A stretch of 64,000 nt of DNA, taken from the NCBI GenBank assembly GCA_947044405.1, contig CAMRHE010000324.1, positions 806,001 through 870,000 of the forward strand, in the 5' to 3' direction. A program made the position numbers and the translations under genes. The stretch comes from Leptodactylus fallax (Eukaryota; Chordata; Amphibia; Anura; Leptodactylidae). Positions 36,361-50,344 of the stretch are shown here, one piece after another. Under the pieces are notes generated by a model. The model worked only from the letters and a program-made list of their open reading frames with translations. It was not told where the DNA came from and searched no databases. The first letter of the stretch is position 1. The number at the start of each line of letters is the position of its first letter.

Positions 36361-37398
36361 GAATTCTGATTGAAACAATATGTAATTTTCTGGTAACACC
36401 CTCTGTTTAAAGGGTCTATTACAAAGGCTGCGTATTGTGCCAATGATCATAAACAAGCAATAATAGGAAAGCTGTTTCCGATACTTGGCCCATGTAATTG
36501 TGCTCCCAGTCAACCGGCAAACAAATTGTCAATGCATAAAAGATGAAAAGATTACTGGTAGGACATCACCTTGTATACATTTTGCAGAAATTGCTGCTGA
36601 TAATAAGGATGAATAGGGGAAGAAATGATTGCAGTAATTGTTCCTTCACCATGTTTGCATTGGCCAGTGAAAAAGTTGATATTATTTTCATCCAATTGGC
36701 TTTCATTAGCATGATTGTATGCCCTTCTAGTATTTAGAATGTATTTATAGCTATTTTGACTTGACTTGTAAAGTGCTATAATAAGATGCTACTAGCATGG
36801 TAATAATTAAATTCATGTAAGAAAGGTAGATAACAATAAATCAGCTACCAACATATGTCACTTCATTGATGGGGAATAACAATTGTGACTTGAGCTTTCT
36901 AGAGCATGGTCACGTACAATACATCTGAATCAACAGATATAATGGAAAAAAAAAAGGAAATTGTAATAAACTAAGAACAAAAGCTCAAAAAGCAAAATAG
37001 TACTTTGTAATAAAATGGATTGTACTAACCTTGATATTGATATGTAGATATTCTATAATTTGGAAATTAGTAACAGTTATAAAGAAGCAATGTATCTGTA
37101 ACGTCTCTGCCTGTTCGGGTCTCTGCGCCACCCTCCGCTCGCACGCTGCGGCGAAGGAGGCGTGTTCAGTTTGATTCCTTGCGTAGGTTTCTTGTTGCTC
37201 AGTCTGAACATGGTCCTAGTTCCCTTGCTGTGTAATGGATTTCCAGCCACACCCGTGTTCTGAGCATTGTTTCTCTTTGGACTGCATAGTGTTAATCTCT
37301 TCCCTGCCTGTGTGATTGACAGCCTGTGTACCTATCAGGTCTGGAGCTGGGCCCAGACTTTCTATATACGGGATGTCACTTTATCAGCAAGTTGCCGG
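36361..37398. other. No recognisable gene
   Basis: AT-rich until about 37095, then GC-richer DNA (GTAACGTCTCTGCCTGTTCG onward) that is probably the outer part of the fold-back repeat described next. Confidence 0.4.
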
Positions 37399-37564
37399 AC
37401 TATGAACGAGTTCTGTCAAGGTGGGGTTCCTCACAGCCCAGCTAGACTGTCAGGAACGCCCATCTGACAGGTTCGGCACCGTCTCTGCCCACTGTCAGAA
37501 GGGCATTCCTGACAGTCTAGCTGGGCTGTGAGGAACGCCCCCCCTTGACAGTACTCGTCCATAG
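37399..37564. repeat. Near-perfect fold-back repeat, arms about 70 bases
   Basis: Left arm 37399-37471 contains ACGAGTTCTGTCAAGG, TTCCTCACAGCCCAGCTAGA and CTGTCAGGAACGCCC; the right arm 37493-37564 holds the reverse complement with few differences (GGGCATTCCTGACAG, TCTAGCTGGGCTGTGAGGAA, CCTTGACAGTACTCGT). The loop is about 20 bases. The sequence to about 37704, ending TGAAAGGTCCTCTTTA, resembles the end of a larger frog MITE. Confidence 0.9.
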
Positions 37565-37704
37565 CCCTGTACTGTAAGAGGGGGCATTCCTTACTGCCCT
37601 GCGATGATGCTGAGCTGTGAGGAACGCTGCCCCCCCAGCACTGTTGGCTTTCTAGCGGTATATAAAACCGCATGTACATGAGGACATGAAAGGTCCTCTT
37701 TAAG

Positions 37705-38394
37705 GACTGTGAAAAATAAAAAATTTATGTATTTTACAATCTTAATATTTGCAAATAAAACATGAATAGACATTAAAAATATAGTATCTATTTAAGTGAA
37801 TTCAAATAGAATTTTGTGTCAAATGTGTGAAAATAATTCTACATTTAGTAGACTATCAGGTTTCATATTTCCAAAATGGGATAATATAACTGATAAAATG
37901 TATGCTATCATCTACCTTCTACAATCACATAAAGTGTCATTTAAACTGAAAACTACATGACAAGTCTAAAGGAAATTTTGCTTCCTACACAATTTTTGTC
38001 AAAATGACATTTCTTATAATGGCAGCTGACATCTCCCGCACTTTTTAACTTTGGTAATTCATTTAAACTTTCTAATCAAAACTTTTGGGCTGTTCATCAA
38101 AATGCTGAATTTCAGAGTTCCACAAAGTTAAGTTACATATAGCAAATCTGAATATTGATAGTTATCACTAGGTACAGTGATAACTAATCAACAAGAACTG
38201 GCTTAATATTGGGCTAATAAAAAGTAGCATGAGGCATGGTTTCTTTTTTCCCTTGAATTTTGGATGATATTTTTGTTATCTTCCATCATGATGTATGCTT
38301 GTTTTTGCTTAACGTCTGGAGATTTTTAATTTTTTTTAAATTCCTTATCGTTTTGTATATCTTTCATATTTTGCAATGCTGTATATAGATTATC
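37705..38394. other. No recognisable gene
   Basis: AT-rich DNA, nothing assigned. Confidence 0.4.
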
Positions 38395-38556
38395 ACTCGG
38401 TCTCTTTCCCTATTGAGATTTACACTGGTGTGTGGGAGGGAAAAAACACATGAACACAGGAGAACATATAATCTCCACGCAGATTTTTCCCTTGCACAGA
38501 GTCCAGGAACGTAGTGCTGCAAGGCAACAGTGCTAACCATTAAACAACTGTGCAGG
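38395..38556 (-). repeat. SINE with tRNA-like head, heavily decayed
   Basis: On the minus strand the order TTAGCACTG, GCAGCACTACGTTCC, GTGGAGATTATATGTTCTCC, CCTCCCACACACCAG matches the two better copies at 43139 and 57177. The promoter boxes are degraded. Confidence 0.6.
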
Positions 38557-39149
38557 CCTTTTTTCACTCCATGAGAAGGCCCACAAAAAATATGGAGTGA
38601 CCTCCATTGAATAACTGTAGAAAGTCTAGAGAAATGAGTGCATGAGCAGCATTAGCTGATTATAATAAGAACGAGTGGTGGATGATATATATCATTACAA
38701 AGTGGATGGTGCTTTGAATTCAACACACTTTGTTTTGCAGGTGTCTTCTTCCATTCCAGAGATATCTGTGCTGTCAGTTTTGACAAAATATCACCGAATT
38801 ATCAGAGACCGTGAGAGATGAGCGATTTTTTTTTTCCCCCCTTCATTTGAAATAGAGGTGGCTAGAGTCACATATTTCTTTTGGGTCTAACAAGTTTGGG
38901 ATGAACCACTACTTAAATTGGCTTAAAACCATGTATAACATTGCTAAAGTTAGGAACCTATCTATCCAATTTCTAGCTCTCTAAGGCAAACACAGCCAAA
39001 GTGACATGTATGTCTATGGAAAAATGAATGTTTTTTTTTTTTTTGTTTGTGTTTTTTTGCAGTTTAACATTTAAAACGCTCCAAAAATTACCTCTGTACT
39101 TTTTCAGTGTTTTTTTTATATCGCATTCATACATCTAATCCTTTTTTTT
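38557..39149. other. No recognisable gene
   Basis: Contains T-rich runs at about 38827-38840 and 39031-39056. Nothing else assigned. Confidence 0.4.
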
Positions 39150-40950
39150 GAAGCTGACTGCCATGACCAGTTCCTCAGGTAGGCTATACCACAGATTCAT
39201 TCCTTACAGTGAAGAAGACTCCCCTTAAACTCCTCTTCTCCAGACTAAACTCCACATAACTAAGTCCTCCAATCCCCTCACCAGTTTTGTGGTCCTCCGG
39301 TAAACCTTTTCCAACTCTAGGACATCCTTTCTATGAACTGGTGCCCAGAACTGAACTGCATATTCCAGATGGGGCTGCACCAATGATTTATAAAGTGGTA
39401 GTATTATATCCCTGTCCTTAGAGTCCATTCGACTTTTAATACAAGACAGAATACTGCTGGCCTTAGAAGCAGCTGATTGGCATTGAATGCTATAATTTAA
39501 TCTATGATCTACAAGTACACCCAGGTCCATTTCCACCAGTGACTCTCCCAGCTTTACTCCCCCTAGGACATATGTTGCATGTGGATTACTTTTTACCCAG
39601 ATGAATAACTTTACATTTATCCACATTGAACCTCAACTGCCATGTGGATGCCCAAACACTGTCCAAGTCTGCTTGTAACCTACGTGCAACCTCTATAGAC
39701 TGTACTGTACTGCATAGCTTGGTGTCATCTACAAAAATAGAGACAGTGTTATTAATCCCATCTTCTATAATCATTAATAAATAAGTTACATAACAGCAGA
39801 CCCAACACTGATCCCTGGAGTACACCACTTATAACAGGACCAGTCTGAGCTGCAGTCATTGACCACAACTCTCTGGATATGATCCTATAACCAGTTTTCA
39901 ATCCAATTTCAAACTATATTTTCCAAGCCAATGGACCTGATTTTACCCATTAAATGTCTGAGGAACAGTGTCAAAACGCCTTTGCAAAGTCCAGGAACAC
40001 AATATCCACAGTCTCCCCTCTGTCCAGATTTCTGATTTGTTTTTATGAAGAGGTGAGTAGGTTAGTCTGACAACTTCTATCTTTAGTAACACCATGCTGT
40101 CTGTCACTTATAATATTACATATAAACATACTCCTGTATATAGTTGCTCAGTTTCCCCACAATGGATGTTAAGCTCACTGGTCTGTAATTACCTGGGATA
40201 GACCTAGAGCCCTTTTTGAAAATAGGCACCACATTAGTCTTGCACCAGTCCCTTGGCACTGTACCAGTCACTAGAGAATCCCTAAAAATTAAGAATAGGG
40301 GTATAGCAATGATGGGACTGAGTTCTTTAAGTACTTGAGGATGTAATCCATCTGGACTCGGAGCCTTGCTCATGTTTAGTTTGTTTAGCTTGGCCTGGAC
40401 CATTTCAATGTTTATCCAGTTTAGTATATTGGTCGATGTATTACCAGCATTGGTGACACCTACATCTATTGCCTGTTCTTCTGTATAGACAGAGATAAAG
40501 AATTAATTTAATAGATCTGCTTTTTCTTGATCCCTGGTGACCAACTCTCCATTACCATTATTTAGGGGACCTACTTGTTCTGACATTGCTTTTTTTGCAT
40601 TTATATATTTAAATAATTTTGGGAGTTAGTTTTACTTTCCATACCCACCTGCCTTGTGTATTTTAGCTGATTTTATTTCCCTTTTACAGATTTTATTAAG
40701 TGCTTTGTAATTCTCAAAGGCTACTGCTGACCTTTCAGATTTATAATTTTTAAATGCCCTTTTTTGTTGCCCTTTTAACCAGAGCTGTAGGCCATGGTGG
40801 GGTTAATTTAAGACATCTATACTTGTTCCCAATTGGTATTTATTTTGCTATATACTTGCTCAATGTAGATGTAAATGTCTCCCACTTAACATCTACAGTA
40901 TATCACTATCTGACAATAGCTGCTTCCAGTCTATATCCTGAAGTGCAGCA
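39150..40950 (-). mobile_element. CR1-type LINE, 5'-truncated
   Basis: The minus strand carries the reverse transcriptase in several frames, with coding similarity detectable upstream to about 40730 (KSERSAVAF-like, KALNKI-like readings) and 3' sequence to about 39150. The endonuclease is missing. The order and motifs are those of CR1 elements. Confidence 0.82.
39225..40403 (-). pseudogene. CR1-type reverse transcriptase remnant
   Basis: The first block (40403-40116) reads KAPSPDGLHPQVLKEL, IPLFLIFRDSLVTGTVPRDW, VVPIFKKGSR and NYRPVSLTS, the fingers of the reverse transcriptase. The catalytic box is IFVDDTKL (plus-strand codons 39724-39729 for the two Asp) at 39828-39586, followed by WQLRFNVDKCKVIHLG. 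A third block (39626-39225) has DLGVLVDHRLNY, ILPLYKSLVQPHLEYAVQFW and a TKLVRGLE tail, diagnostic of CR1. Frameshifts separate the blocks and sequence between them (about 39830-40115) is decayed. In an active copy the protein would copy its RNA at a nicked target. Confidence 0.85.
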
Positions 40951-40952
40951 CT

Positions 40953-41428
40953 TAAAGGGGTATTCCCACAAACTTAACAATTTTATATTTGTAAATAAAC
41001 TTTAAACATTTTGCAGAGTCTTAAAGATTTTCTCTAAATATCTTGTGGTCACGAGTTGTTGTCTTAATCGGTTGCCAGTGAATACGACCATGAATGTAGG
41101 ACCTTTCTAAAGTCAGAAAATCAGCCATGATGTCCTTATTTTGGCCAGGATATTTTCTGATACATGTAGCGTCCCTGCCTGATAACCCAGCTACAATAAG
41201 AAAATCATAGCTGGGTTCCTGAGAAGTCCCAGACCATAGAATGTTTCTGCATTTGTGGTCGTATCCATTGGCAAACGATCAAGACAACAAACTGTCACCC
41301 TTAAGATTGTTAGAGAAAATCTTTAAAACTCTTCAGAATTTTTAACTACTTATATTTGAAAAAATGTTTAACTTTTAATTATCTACAAATATAGATATGA
41401 TTATGTTCATGGAAATACCCCTTTAACC
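40953..41428. repeat. Palindromic MITE with AAAGGGGTATTCCC ends
   Basis: TTAAAGGGGTATTCCCA at the left is mirrored by GGAAATACCCCTTTAA at the right, and inner phrases also match in inverted order (GTCTTAATCGGTTGCCAGTG with CATTGGCAAACGATCAAGAC; AATACGACCA with TGGTCGTATCC). The length is about 475 bases. It lies directly beside the CR1 remnant. Confidence 0.88.
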
Positions 41429-41498
41429 TAGGAAAATTGTCCTTTTTAAAATGAAAGAATTTTGCCCTCCCAACCTTTGTTTGTTTTTTTACAATTTA

Positions 41499-41846
41499 CA
41501 GGTGCATATTTTTGAAACATTCATTTATTTCAGTAATTCAATTCATAATCAGCGTCTTCCATGATTGTGTGTCCTACTGAACCAGACTGAGGCACCATTT
41601 AAAGGCTTAGGAAACCTTGGCAGGTGACACACTGAATTTACAATACTGGACTTTTTTACAATATTCAAATTTTCTTAGATTTTGGTTTTCATTAGCTGTA
41701 ATCCATAAACAATATTAACAGAAATAAAACACTTGAAATAGAACACTCTGTGTGTAAAGAATCTAGAAAATATAGGAGGTCACTTTTTTTATTTAATTAC
41801 TGAAATAAACATTTCAAAGATATTCTTATTTATTGAGATGCACCTG
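41499..41846. mobile_element. Non-autonomous Tc1/mariner-like element with CAGGTGCATCTC ends (copy 2)
   Basis: CAGGTGCAT at 41499 and GAGATGCACCTG ending at 41846 are flanked by TA (41497-41498 and 41847-41848). The interior equals that of 35991-36358 in reverse complement. The left end has lost about 20 bases of its terminal repeat. Confidence 0.9.
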
Positions 41847-41899
41847 TAGATGGAATCTGAATAGATTATGGTCATTACCAAGGATTTCACCAACAGTGA

Positions 41900-42130
41900 C
41901 ATCTCCAACAAGTCCAGGGTTTTCTTCTGCGGATTTTCTGCTTCCATTATACCTATATGGAAACCACCAGCGTTTCCATAGATATAATTGACATGCTGCG
42001 ATTTCAAAAAACGCAACGGTTTGGGAAATCGCAGCATTTCCGCTGTTGGTATGTTTCTGCAATGTGTGGATGGGATTCACTACAATCCCATCCACTTTGC
42101 AGGGATTGTAAAATGCTGCTGTTAGCCTAA
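41900..42130. repeat. MITE of the GGCCCCACGTAGCGGG family, truncated
   Basis: The core hairpin is at 41946-41992 (ATTATACCTATATGGAAAC, GTTTCCATAGATATAATTG) and GTGTGGATGGGATTC, ATCCCATCCACTTTGCAGGG follow as in the copy at 22168. The terminal GGCCCCAC is missing at the left; the right ends TGTTAGCCTAAA. Confidence 0.75.
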
Positions 42131-43138
42131 AACTTTTATATTTACATTTCCATGCCTTTGTTTGCTTTTATATATAGAGTGTTCTACATAATACTATATA
42201 TGCATTGATTACTCAAAACATTTGATTTGGTGCATTTTTTAAATGACATGCTCATTTTATTCTCTGCATTTGGGTATGTAATTTGATACAAGTACTACAA
42301 AACATATTTGTCACTAATAACATAAAAAGCTTATTTGATTACCCAGTTTCTAGTCTCAAAACGGCGCCATTTTTTTTTTTTTGTTGTTTTGTATGTTCCT
42401 TTAGGTTCTATATTTTTTATTTTTTTTAAACTAGACAGCAAGGTTTTTGCAGTTGCATTTTCTAAAATAAATTTGCTTGTTTCTGTTTAATGATTCGGAG
42501 GAAATGAACATACAATTTTTCAAAAGAATGCATTGCCTTTAGCTAGTTTGTGCTGTTGAATGCAGTTTTTGAAATTATTCATATACTGATAACACACTGA
42601 TTAAGTTAATCTGTCATAGAAAGTTATGTAATGAGAATGTAATGCTATTTTTCTAATATCTGTTGTTATTATTAGCTAGATAGCAGATGTATTGGAACAG
42701 GAAAGAAATCTGTGTATGGAAGATTCAGTTTAAAAATTTGAATATTTTTGTTAGATATGAGAACACGGTATCTGGTGTATTCATTTTATCATGACATGCC
42801 TCCAGGTCTATAATATATTCTTGTGATGAATTTTTCTTTTGGCTAAGTATTTAGTATTACCCTATTTTATTGAACATTATATTGCTGTAGCTCTGAAATA
42901 TTTGTTTATGTGAAACATGTAATAAAGCCCCTGCATTATATTTGCCACTTCAACAGGACAGTTTAAAGGTACAACAACATAGAAATATTTGCAATGGCTT
43001 AACTATTTGTGAGCTATAACAGCTATCTATATCACAGCTCTATTAAAATAAGAAAATATTTTTCAAAAAAATTATATACATTGATGGCTATTATGTTCAA
43101 CAAGGGTTTTTCATATGAAAAGAAAACTAATTCTCTAT
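42131..43138. other. No recognisable gene
   Basis: AT-rich DNA, nothing assigned. Confidence 0.4.
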
Positions 43139-43358
43139 TCTGGGTTAAAATCCTGCCAAGGACAACATCTGCAAGGAGTTTGTATGTTCTCCCCCTGTTT
43201 GCGTGGGTTTCCTCCAGGTACTCCGGTTTCCTCCCACACTCCAAAGACATACTGAGAGGGAATGTAGATTATGAGCCCTACATGGGATAGTGACTGACAA
43301 TGTCTGTAAAGCGCTGCGGCATACGATGGTGCTATACAAGTAAGCATAATAAATAAAT
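43139..43358 (+). repeat. SINE with tRNA-like head, 5'-truncated
   Basis: It starts within the tRNA-like part (GGGTTAAAATCC, a degraded B box), then has GCAAGGAGTTTGTATGTTCT, CGTGGGTTTCC, CTCCCACACTCCAAAGACAT and AAAGCGCTGCGGCATA, and ends in an AATAAATAAATA tail. The A box is missing. The tail-side segment (CTGTAAAGCGCTGCGG) is of the L2-like kind used by such SINEs for retrotransposition. Confidence 0.85.
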
Positions 43359-43359
43359 A

Positions 43360-44198
43360 GTTATTATACTGCTGTTTATCTCATGTTGCGAACAGTTGTA
43401 AAAGTTACCACTAGTATATTCCATAATAAGCATGGGAATCAGACATCATAAATATCTGCAGAACAGCCCCATTCAAACAGTTAGATCTGTGTATCATTAT
43501 GCATAGCCTTGGTCAGAGTACCACTGTGCAGAAAAAATATGTGAAAGAACAGATCAGCTCAACCAGCATCAAGGTTCCTCTCCTCTAAAGATTGTAAGTT
43601 TCAGGGCATTCGTGTAAACCTCTATTGTTCCTTATATAGTAATACAATCCACATACTTCCTAATATATTATGCATAATATTCTAAATATAGTCTGGATAA
43701 AGCATTATACAGTGTATTCAAGACCCCATCCATATATAAGTATCCAGTGATGCACTTGAGAAATCTTCTACTAATCCAAAGTATCTGCAGACATTGTTCT
43801 TGCATTATGAATTTAAAAGGACACCAATGGTGCTGATTTGTCATGAATAGATTAGTTGAAGTCACTTTTCTGATATTTTACTTTTTGATAAATTTGAAAA
43901 AAAAATAGCTCTGGATAGCTCCAGAGTTAAGGATTTTTGGCACATTTTTTGAGCCAATTTAGATATGGAGTATGCTTGGGCAAAAATTTAGTAGCATTTT
44001 AAAAAGTCGTACATAATGAATTATTCACCATCTAAACCAGGCTAGTTACTTTTGAAGAAATTTGGCACAAATCACTAAATGGTGCACTACACACACATTA
44101 TGTGCAGCCATTTAAAAAAGTTACAAAATAAGGAAAATACATCAATAAATAAATAAATCAATGATAAATCAACACCATTGTTTTTCTCTTCAATAGCT
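43360..44198. other. No recognisable gene
   Basis: AT-rich DNA, nothing assigned. Confidence 0.4.
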
Positions 44199-44247
44199 AG
44201 CTAAGGTCCTACGTAGCTGGCTGCAGCAAAATACTCTGCAGGAAGCC
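44199..44247. repeat. End fragment of the GGCCCCACGT MITE family
   Basis: GCTAAGGTCCTACGTAGCTG with GCTGCAGCAAAATACTCTGC matches the first 45 bases of the copy at 12999. The rest is replaced by the following GC-rich repeat. Confidence 0.7.
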
Positions 44248-44248
44248 C

Positions 44249-44705
44249 AGGTGAGTAACCAGTGTTACTCACCTCTCCTGCGCTCTGGCACGACTCCCTG
44301 CTGTTTTTGGCCCTATTCAATGACGTTAGATGTGGGTTACGCTGGTGTCATTAGGCGTCGTGACGCCGGCCTGACCCATGTGACGTCACTACAGAGGATG
44401 AAGACACCATGGAGTCTTGCCAGAGAGGTAACACTTATTTTTATGTTCGCTCACTTCCCCTGGGCCTCCGATCATTATACTCTGGGGTCTGAAGAGACCA
44501 CCGTGCATAATAGCAGTATTTGTTGGGGTTCGGCCAACAAATACTCCTGCTGAAGGCCCACGGCCTTACTTGCTGATCCCTGCTCCTGCTCATGGATGCC
44601 TCTGCTTCCTCTTCTTCTCTCCAAGGGGCCCCAACAGCGTGATATGGGAAAGTAAGTGGGGGGCATTTCCTGCTGGAATCACTGCAGCAGGTAACAGCCT
44701 ATAAA
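44249..44705. repeat. GC-rich repeat related to the hAT-like elements
   Basis: TTACTCACCTCTCCTGCGCT, GTGACGTCA, TCCCCTGGGCCTCCGATCAT and, further right, CTGCTCCTGCTCATGG and GCAGCAGGTAACAGCC also occur at 16930-17190 and 23280-23730. The termini are not preserved. Confidence 0.65.
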
Positions 44706-44931
44706 TAAATAAATAATAATAAAAAAATGGTCACAAACACTACCACTGCCTACTTCCCTATCTTTCGTATTTATTCATTCACTCAGAAGCAACATCGAAG
44801 ATGTTATACTGAACAGTATTAATGTGACTAATGGCCTTGGGATGATAGAAGACTTTTAGCTGTAACACCAAATACGTGCCTGTGTCTCTGCATCTGTCAC
44901 TCAGCTCCTTTTTTTCCTTTCTGCTGTAATA

Positions 44932-46568
<1,637 letters not shown>

Positions 46569-46570
46569 TA

Positions 46571-46850
46571 TGATTTATCTGAGGATCATGATATTTTGAA
46601 TACAAGGTATTTTTCTCTGGCAAGGGATTTACAAAGATTCTTATATTTGCATGATCTATTGATTTGTTAAAAAGTTAGTACCCATTTAAAGAAATATTTT
46701 GGACAAAACCAATATAGTATGTGATACTTAGTGCAGGGTCCAAGGTGGCAGTACATGAAACATACCATGGAGTTCAACAAGACCAAAGACAGGCCATCCA
46801 GGTCATGTACCTCTCTCATGCTCCATAACAGTTTTGCCTAGGTAGTTATA
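46571..46850. other. No recognisable gene
   Basis: Short stretch without assignable features. Confidence 0.35.
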
Positions 46851-47060
46851 AGGCCCCATGTTACAGAAAGGCAGCATTTATTGGCCGTATAGCAAAGTGA
46901 ATAAGATTTCATTAATCTCATCCACACATTTTTGAAAAACACACACATATATATATATACATATACATACACATATAATAAGGGAATGCAGAGAAAAGCA
47001 GCAAAAACTCAGTTGAAAAAACACAATGCAGTGATTTGGTACATGAAGCCTTAGCCTAAG
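46851..47060. repeat. MITE of the GGCCCCACGT family, decayed
   Basis: AAGGCCCCATGTTACAG at the left is mirrored by ACATGAAGCCTTAGCC at the right, and TTAATCTCATCCACACATTT is shared with the copy at 14418. A short CA/TA tract (46938-46976) lies inside. Confidence 0.65.
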
Positions 47061-47493
47061 GATATTATTTTAACCCCTTCCCATCACAGCCATTTTATGC
47101 TTCAGCGTTTTATTTTTTTTTTCTCACCTCCCAAAAGCCATAGCCTTGTTTCTTTTCATATAGATATACATGTACTGTATGTGGGGCTGTTTTTAATGGG
47201 ACACACTGTACATCCTAAAGGCAATATTAAATATTTAATTTTCTTTTATAGCTTTTAGTATGAGGTAAAAATTACATGTTGTTTTTATTCTGTGCGTCAA
47301 TACGATTGCAAGGATATCACATTTTGCATAGTCTTTGTTTTAATCGCTTTACAAAAAACTGAATTTCTTGCATTGCCCTATCTTGACACTCATAGCTACC
47401 TATTTCCATATAAGGAGCTATGTAAGGGCTGTATTTTTGCAGGGCAAGTTGTAGATTTTATTGCTACCAATTGGGGAATGTTTGGTGTGTGTT

Positions 47494-47535
<42 letters not shown>

Positions 47536-48340
47536 GTTGTTTTTTGGGGGGGTTTTTTAACACAATGTTTTGGGGTAGTTTGAGCACTGAGGTTTTTTTT
47601 TTTCATTATAGTATACACCATACAGAATGAATACTTTTACATTGTAATAGTTCAGCCATTTTCAGACTCCACGATACTTCATACCTAGGCATATGCTTAT
47701 TAATTTGTATTTGTAACTTGTGGAAAAGAGGGTACTTTGAATTTTTAATGTCTGTTTTTTAAAACTTTTTTATTTAACTTTATTTTTACTCCCTGTTGGA
47801 TTAACATGAAATCCTTCAATTGCTTATACCATAGACTGTAATACTATAGCATTAGCCTATGGTAAGATCAACACAAGCAGGGCTAGAGACAGAGCTATAA
47901 GTACATACTGGGCTAGGGGCATATCTAGCCTTCACAAGGCTCCTAGCTGCCAAAGGAACCAAACAACTCTAGTGATCTCACTACAAAGAACCATTCAGTT
48001 GCCAAAAGGAGCACCCTACCTCGAAATAATTTCTTGTATGTCACATTTTACCACAGCATCTGAGAGGTTAATTGTCTGTGATCAGAGTTGCCTCCAATCA
48101 TAGACACTGTGGATTCTCCTTTGCATAATAGCAGAGATCCGCTGGCTATGGCACATGATCAGCTCTAGAGGGCTGCTATGTTTAATGACCCAACATGTAT
48201 GACACATTTTGGAAAAAGTTTAGAGTCTACAACACCAAAATTGCTCCAAAACCGCATATATGCTGCACAAGGTGCCATTAGTCAAATAAAATACCTTTTT
48301 GTGTTAATGTGCAAACTTGTTGCTGAGATCAACTTTTAGG
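47061..48340. other. Unassigned DNA with a TTAACCCCTTCCC motif and a TG microsatellite
   Basis: From 47072 (TTAACCCCTTCCCATCAC) a stretch begins like many frog TTAA-flanked repeats, but the partner end is not evident. A TG microsatellite is listed separately. No coding signal. Confidence 0.4.
47494..47532. repeat. TG microsatellite
   Basis: About 19 uninterrupted GT units. Confidence 0.97.
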
Positions 48341-48612
48341 CTAAGGTCCCAAGTAGCGAGCAGCAGCCAAAAAATGCTGCGGAAACGACCGTAGTGGAAA
48401 CGCATCACGTTTTTTCCACAAAGTCCAGATTTTCCTCTGGAGACTTTTTGCCCCTATTATACCTATATGGAAAACACCAGCATTTCCATAGATATAATTG
48501 ATATGCTACAACTTACAAAAATGTGCAGTGTTTTTTGAATGTGTAAAATGCTTTTTTTTTCCACTGCAGCCAAAATGCTGTGTTTTCACAATGCAGGGCT
48601 CCAGCCTTAATG
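48341..48612. repeat. MITE of the GGCCCCACGTAGCGGG family
   Basis: Left end AGGCTAAGGTCCCAAGTAGC, right end GCAGGGCTCCAGCCTTA, and core hairpin at 48455-48501 (ATTATACCTATATGGAAAAC, ATTTCCATAGATATAATTG). Confidence 0.82.
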
Positions 48613-49642
48613 GCCTGTGAGGTGCACCTCAGGCAAGACTGAGTCTCCTGGAGCAACAAAGTTTTGTAATCTGTCATGCTTTGTTAGTGGTAGCTATAGG
48701 TGAAAATGAGTGCTCTGGAAGGCGCAGCAATTCCTCAGATTCACTAGACAGCTCATCTGCAATAAGAGTGCACAATGACACAAAAAAGTGCTGTTCACTA
48801 TGTCACTTATGGCCCTGCAACAGCATATACAGTAAGTGGTTTAGAAGCTATTTTTGTTGTTGTAGTCTCTCTTTAAATTAGATGTTCCTTTTAATCATCT
48901 TGAATTTTTAACTTGATATCACATTTTATATCAGTGACATTTTTATATCATAACAAGCAACTGATCTACAGCTAGATAAATATGCTCTATTTCATTGGGT
49001 TTTCAGCAGGAGTCAAGATGCTCATTTTGACATCAGCTTCAATCAGTTCCATTAATATTTGAATACGGTATCTTAGTCATAATTAGTATGTTTAGGTAAG
49101 TATTGCTTTAACTAGCACAGAATGTCCTTGAAACTACAGCCAATATAACTGAAATAACTGATACCCATCAAGCATATTGATGCATTTTATCAAGAGAAGA
49201 TATTATATAGAAGGGCAAATATCTTGTTCAGTTCAGTTAATAGTAAGCACTTTTCTAACCTCTTGCAGCAAATGTTACACTGTAGTCTGTTGGGAGATAG
49301 TCTAATGGAATTCCTGGCTAACAACCAGTACATCATGTGCTAGAATTATGCCCCCAATACCCAATTATAATTTCCCCAGAATAATTTTTCTTTCATCGTT
49401 AACAAGTTTTACTAGTAATGATAACTGGAAGCATATTGAACCTGAAAAGACAATAACCCTAGTTTATATCTGGGAATTCTTGACATATTCTTAAACAGAG
49501 AAACCCCTAAGCTATGGTAAAATTGTGAGAATTTACAGTATCCCTGAAGCAAAGCAATAGATCTGTATCTGGAAATAGATTACAATTTTTTCTTTTTGGA
49601 CATTTACTGGATGTTTTAACATTTACAGACTAACATACATAA
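48613..49642. other. No recognisable gene
   Basis: AT-rich DNA, nothing assigned. Confidence 0.4.
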
Positions 49643-50344
49643 TATTAGAGATGAGCGAATTGAAGCTAACGCAGTGGAATTCGATCCAAATTTCAAGAAA
49701 TTTTCGCTTCGCATCGATTCTGGATTTCCTCACGCTTCGATGTATCAAACCGCACAGCTCCAATGGGGGGTTTTAACCCCTTGGATGCCGTGGTCAAACA
49801 TGACCATGGCATCCAAGGGGTTCTGCCATGCTACCTGTCCCCGTCGGCACCCCCTGTGGTGATTAAAAATTAAAAAATACTGATACTCACCTGTCCTGGG
49901 CTCAGCATTAACTCTGGAGCCATTGACTGAGATCATTCTCCCCAGGCTTCACTGCTGTGGCTTCTGATTGGGCCGCTGAGGCTGCCGAATAGGAGCAGCG
50001 GCACCCCACGAAAACATCGTGGGGGGGCGATCGGGACCCCAATATATAATAAAACCCCTGACATGCTGTGGTCATGTTTAACACCTAGGATCAGGGATCA
50101 GCTCCGACCGGAGGTGTTAGAGGACAGTGTCAGGCGTTACATACAGCTGACACCCGCAAAGCAGGGTGCGCACACAGTTTCTGTGGTTTGCGGGAAGTCC
50201 TTCCCGGCAGCGCCTTACTATTAGGGCGGATGTTGGGAAAGGGTTAACGCGATTTGCCGTGAATTAATTCGGATTAAATCGAATTGTGTAGGAATCGAAT
50301 TGTGGTCGAATCGAATTTTTGAAAAATTCGCTCATCTCTAATAA
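49643..50344. repeat. MITE with ATTAGAGATGAGCGAA ends
   Basis: ATTAGAGATGAGCGAATT at the left and AATTCGCTCATCTCTAAT at the right are exact inverted repeats. Inside are a smaller inverted pair (AACCCCTTGGATGCCGTGGT, then ACCATGGCATCCAAGGGGTT at 49776-49821) and the GC-rich phrase ACTCACCTGTCCTGGGCTCA (49888) related to the hAT-like elements, which suggests a composite element. TTA/TAA at the edges fits a three-base target duplication. Confidence 0.87.

Noticed and set aside
47292..47630. 112-codon open frame over the TG microsatellite
   Set aside because: Its length is due to the TG run (Cys-Val repeats) and a T-rich stretch; no motif.
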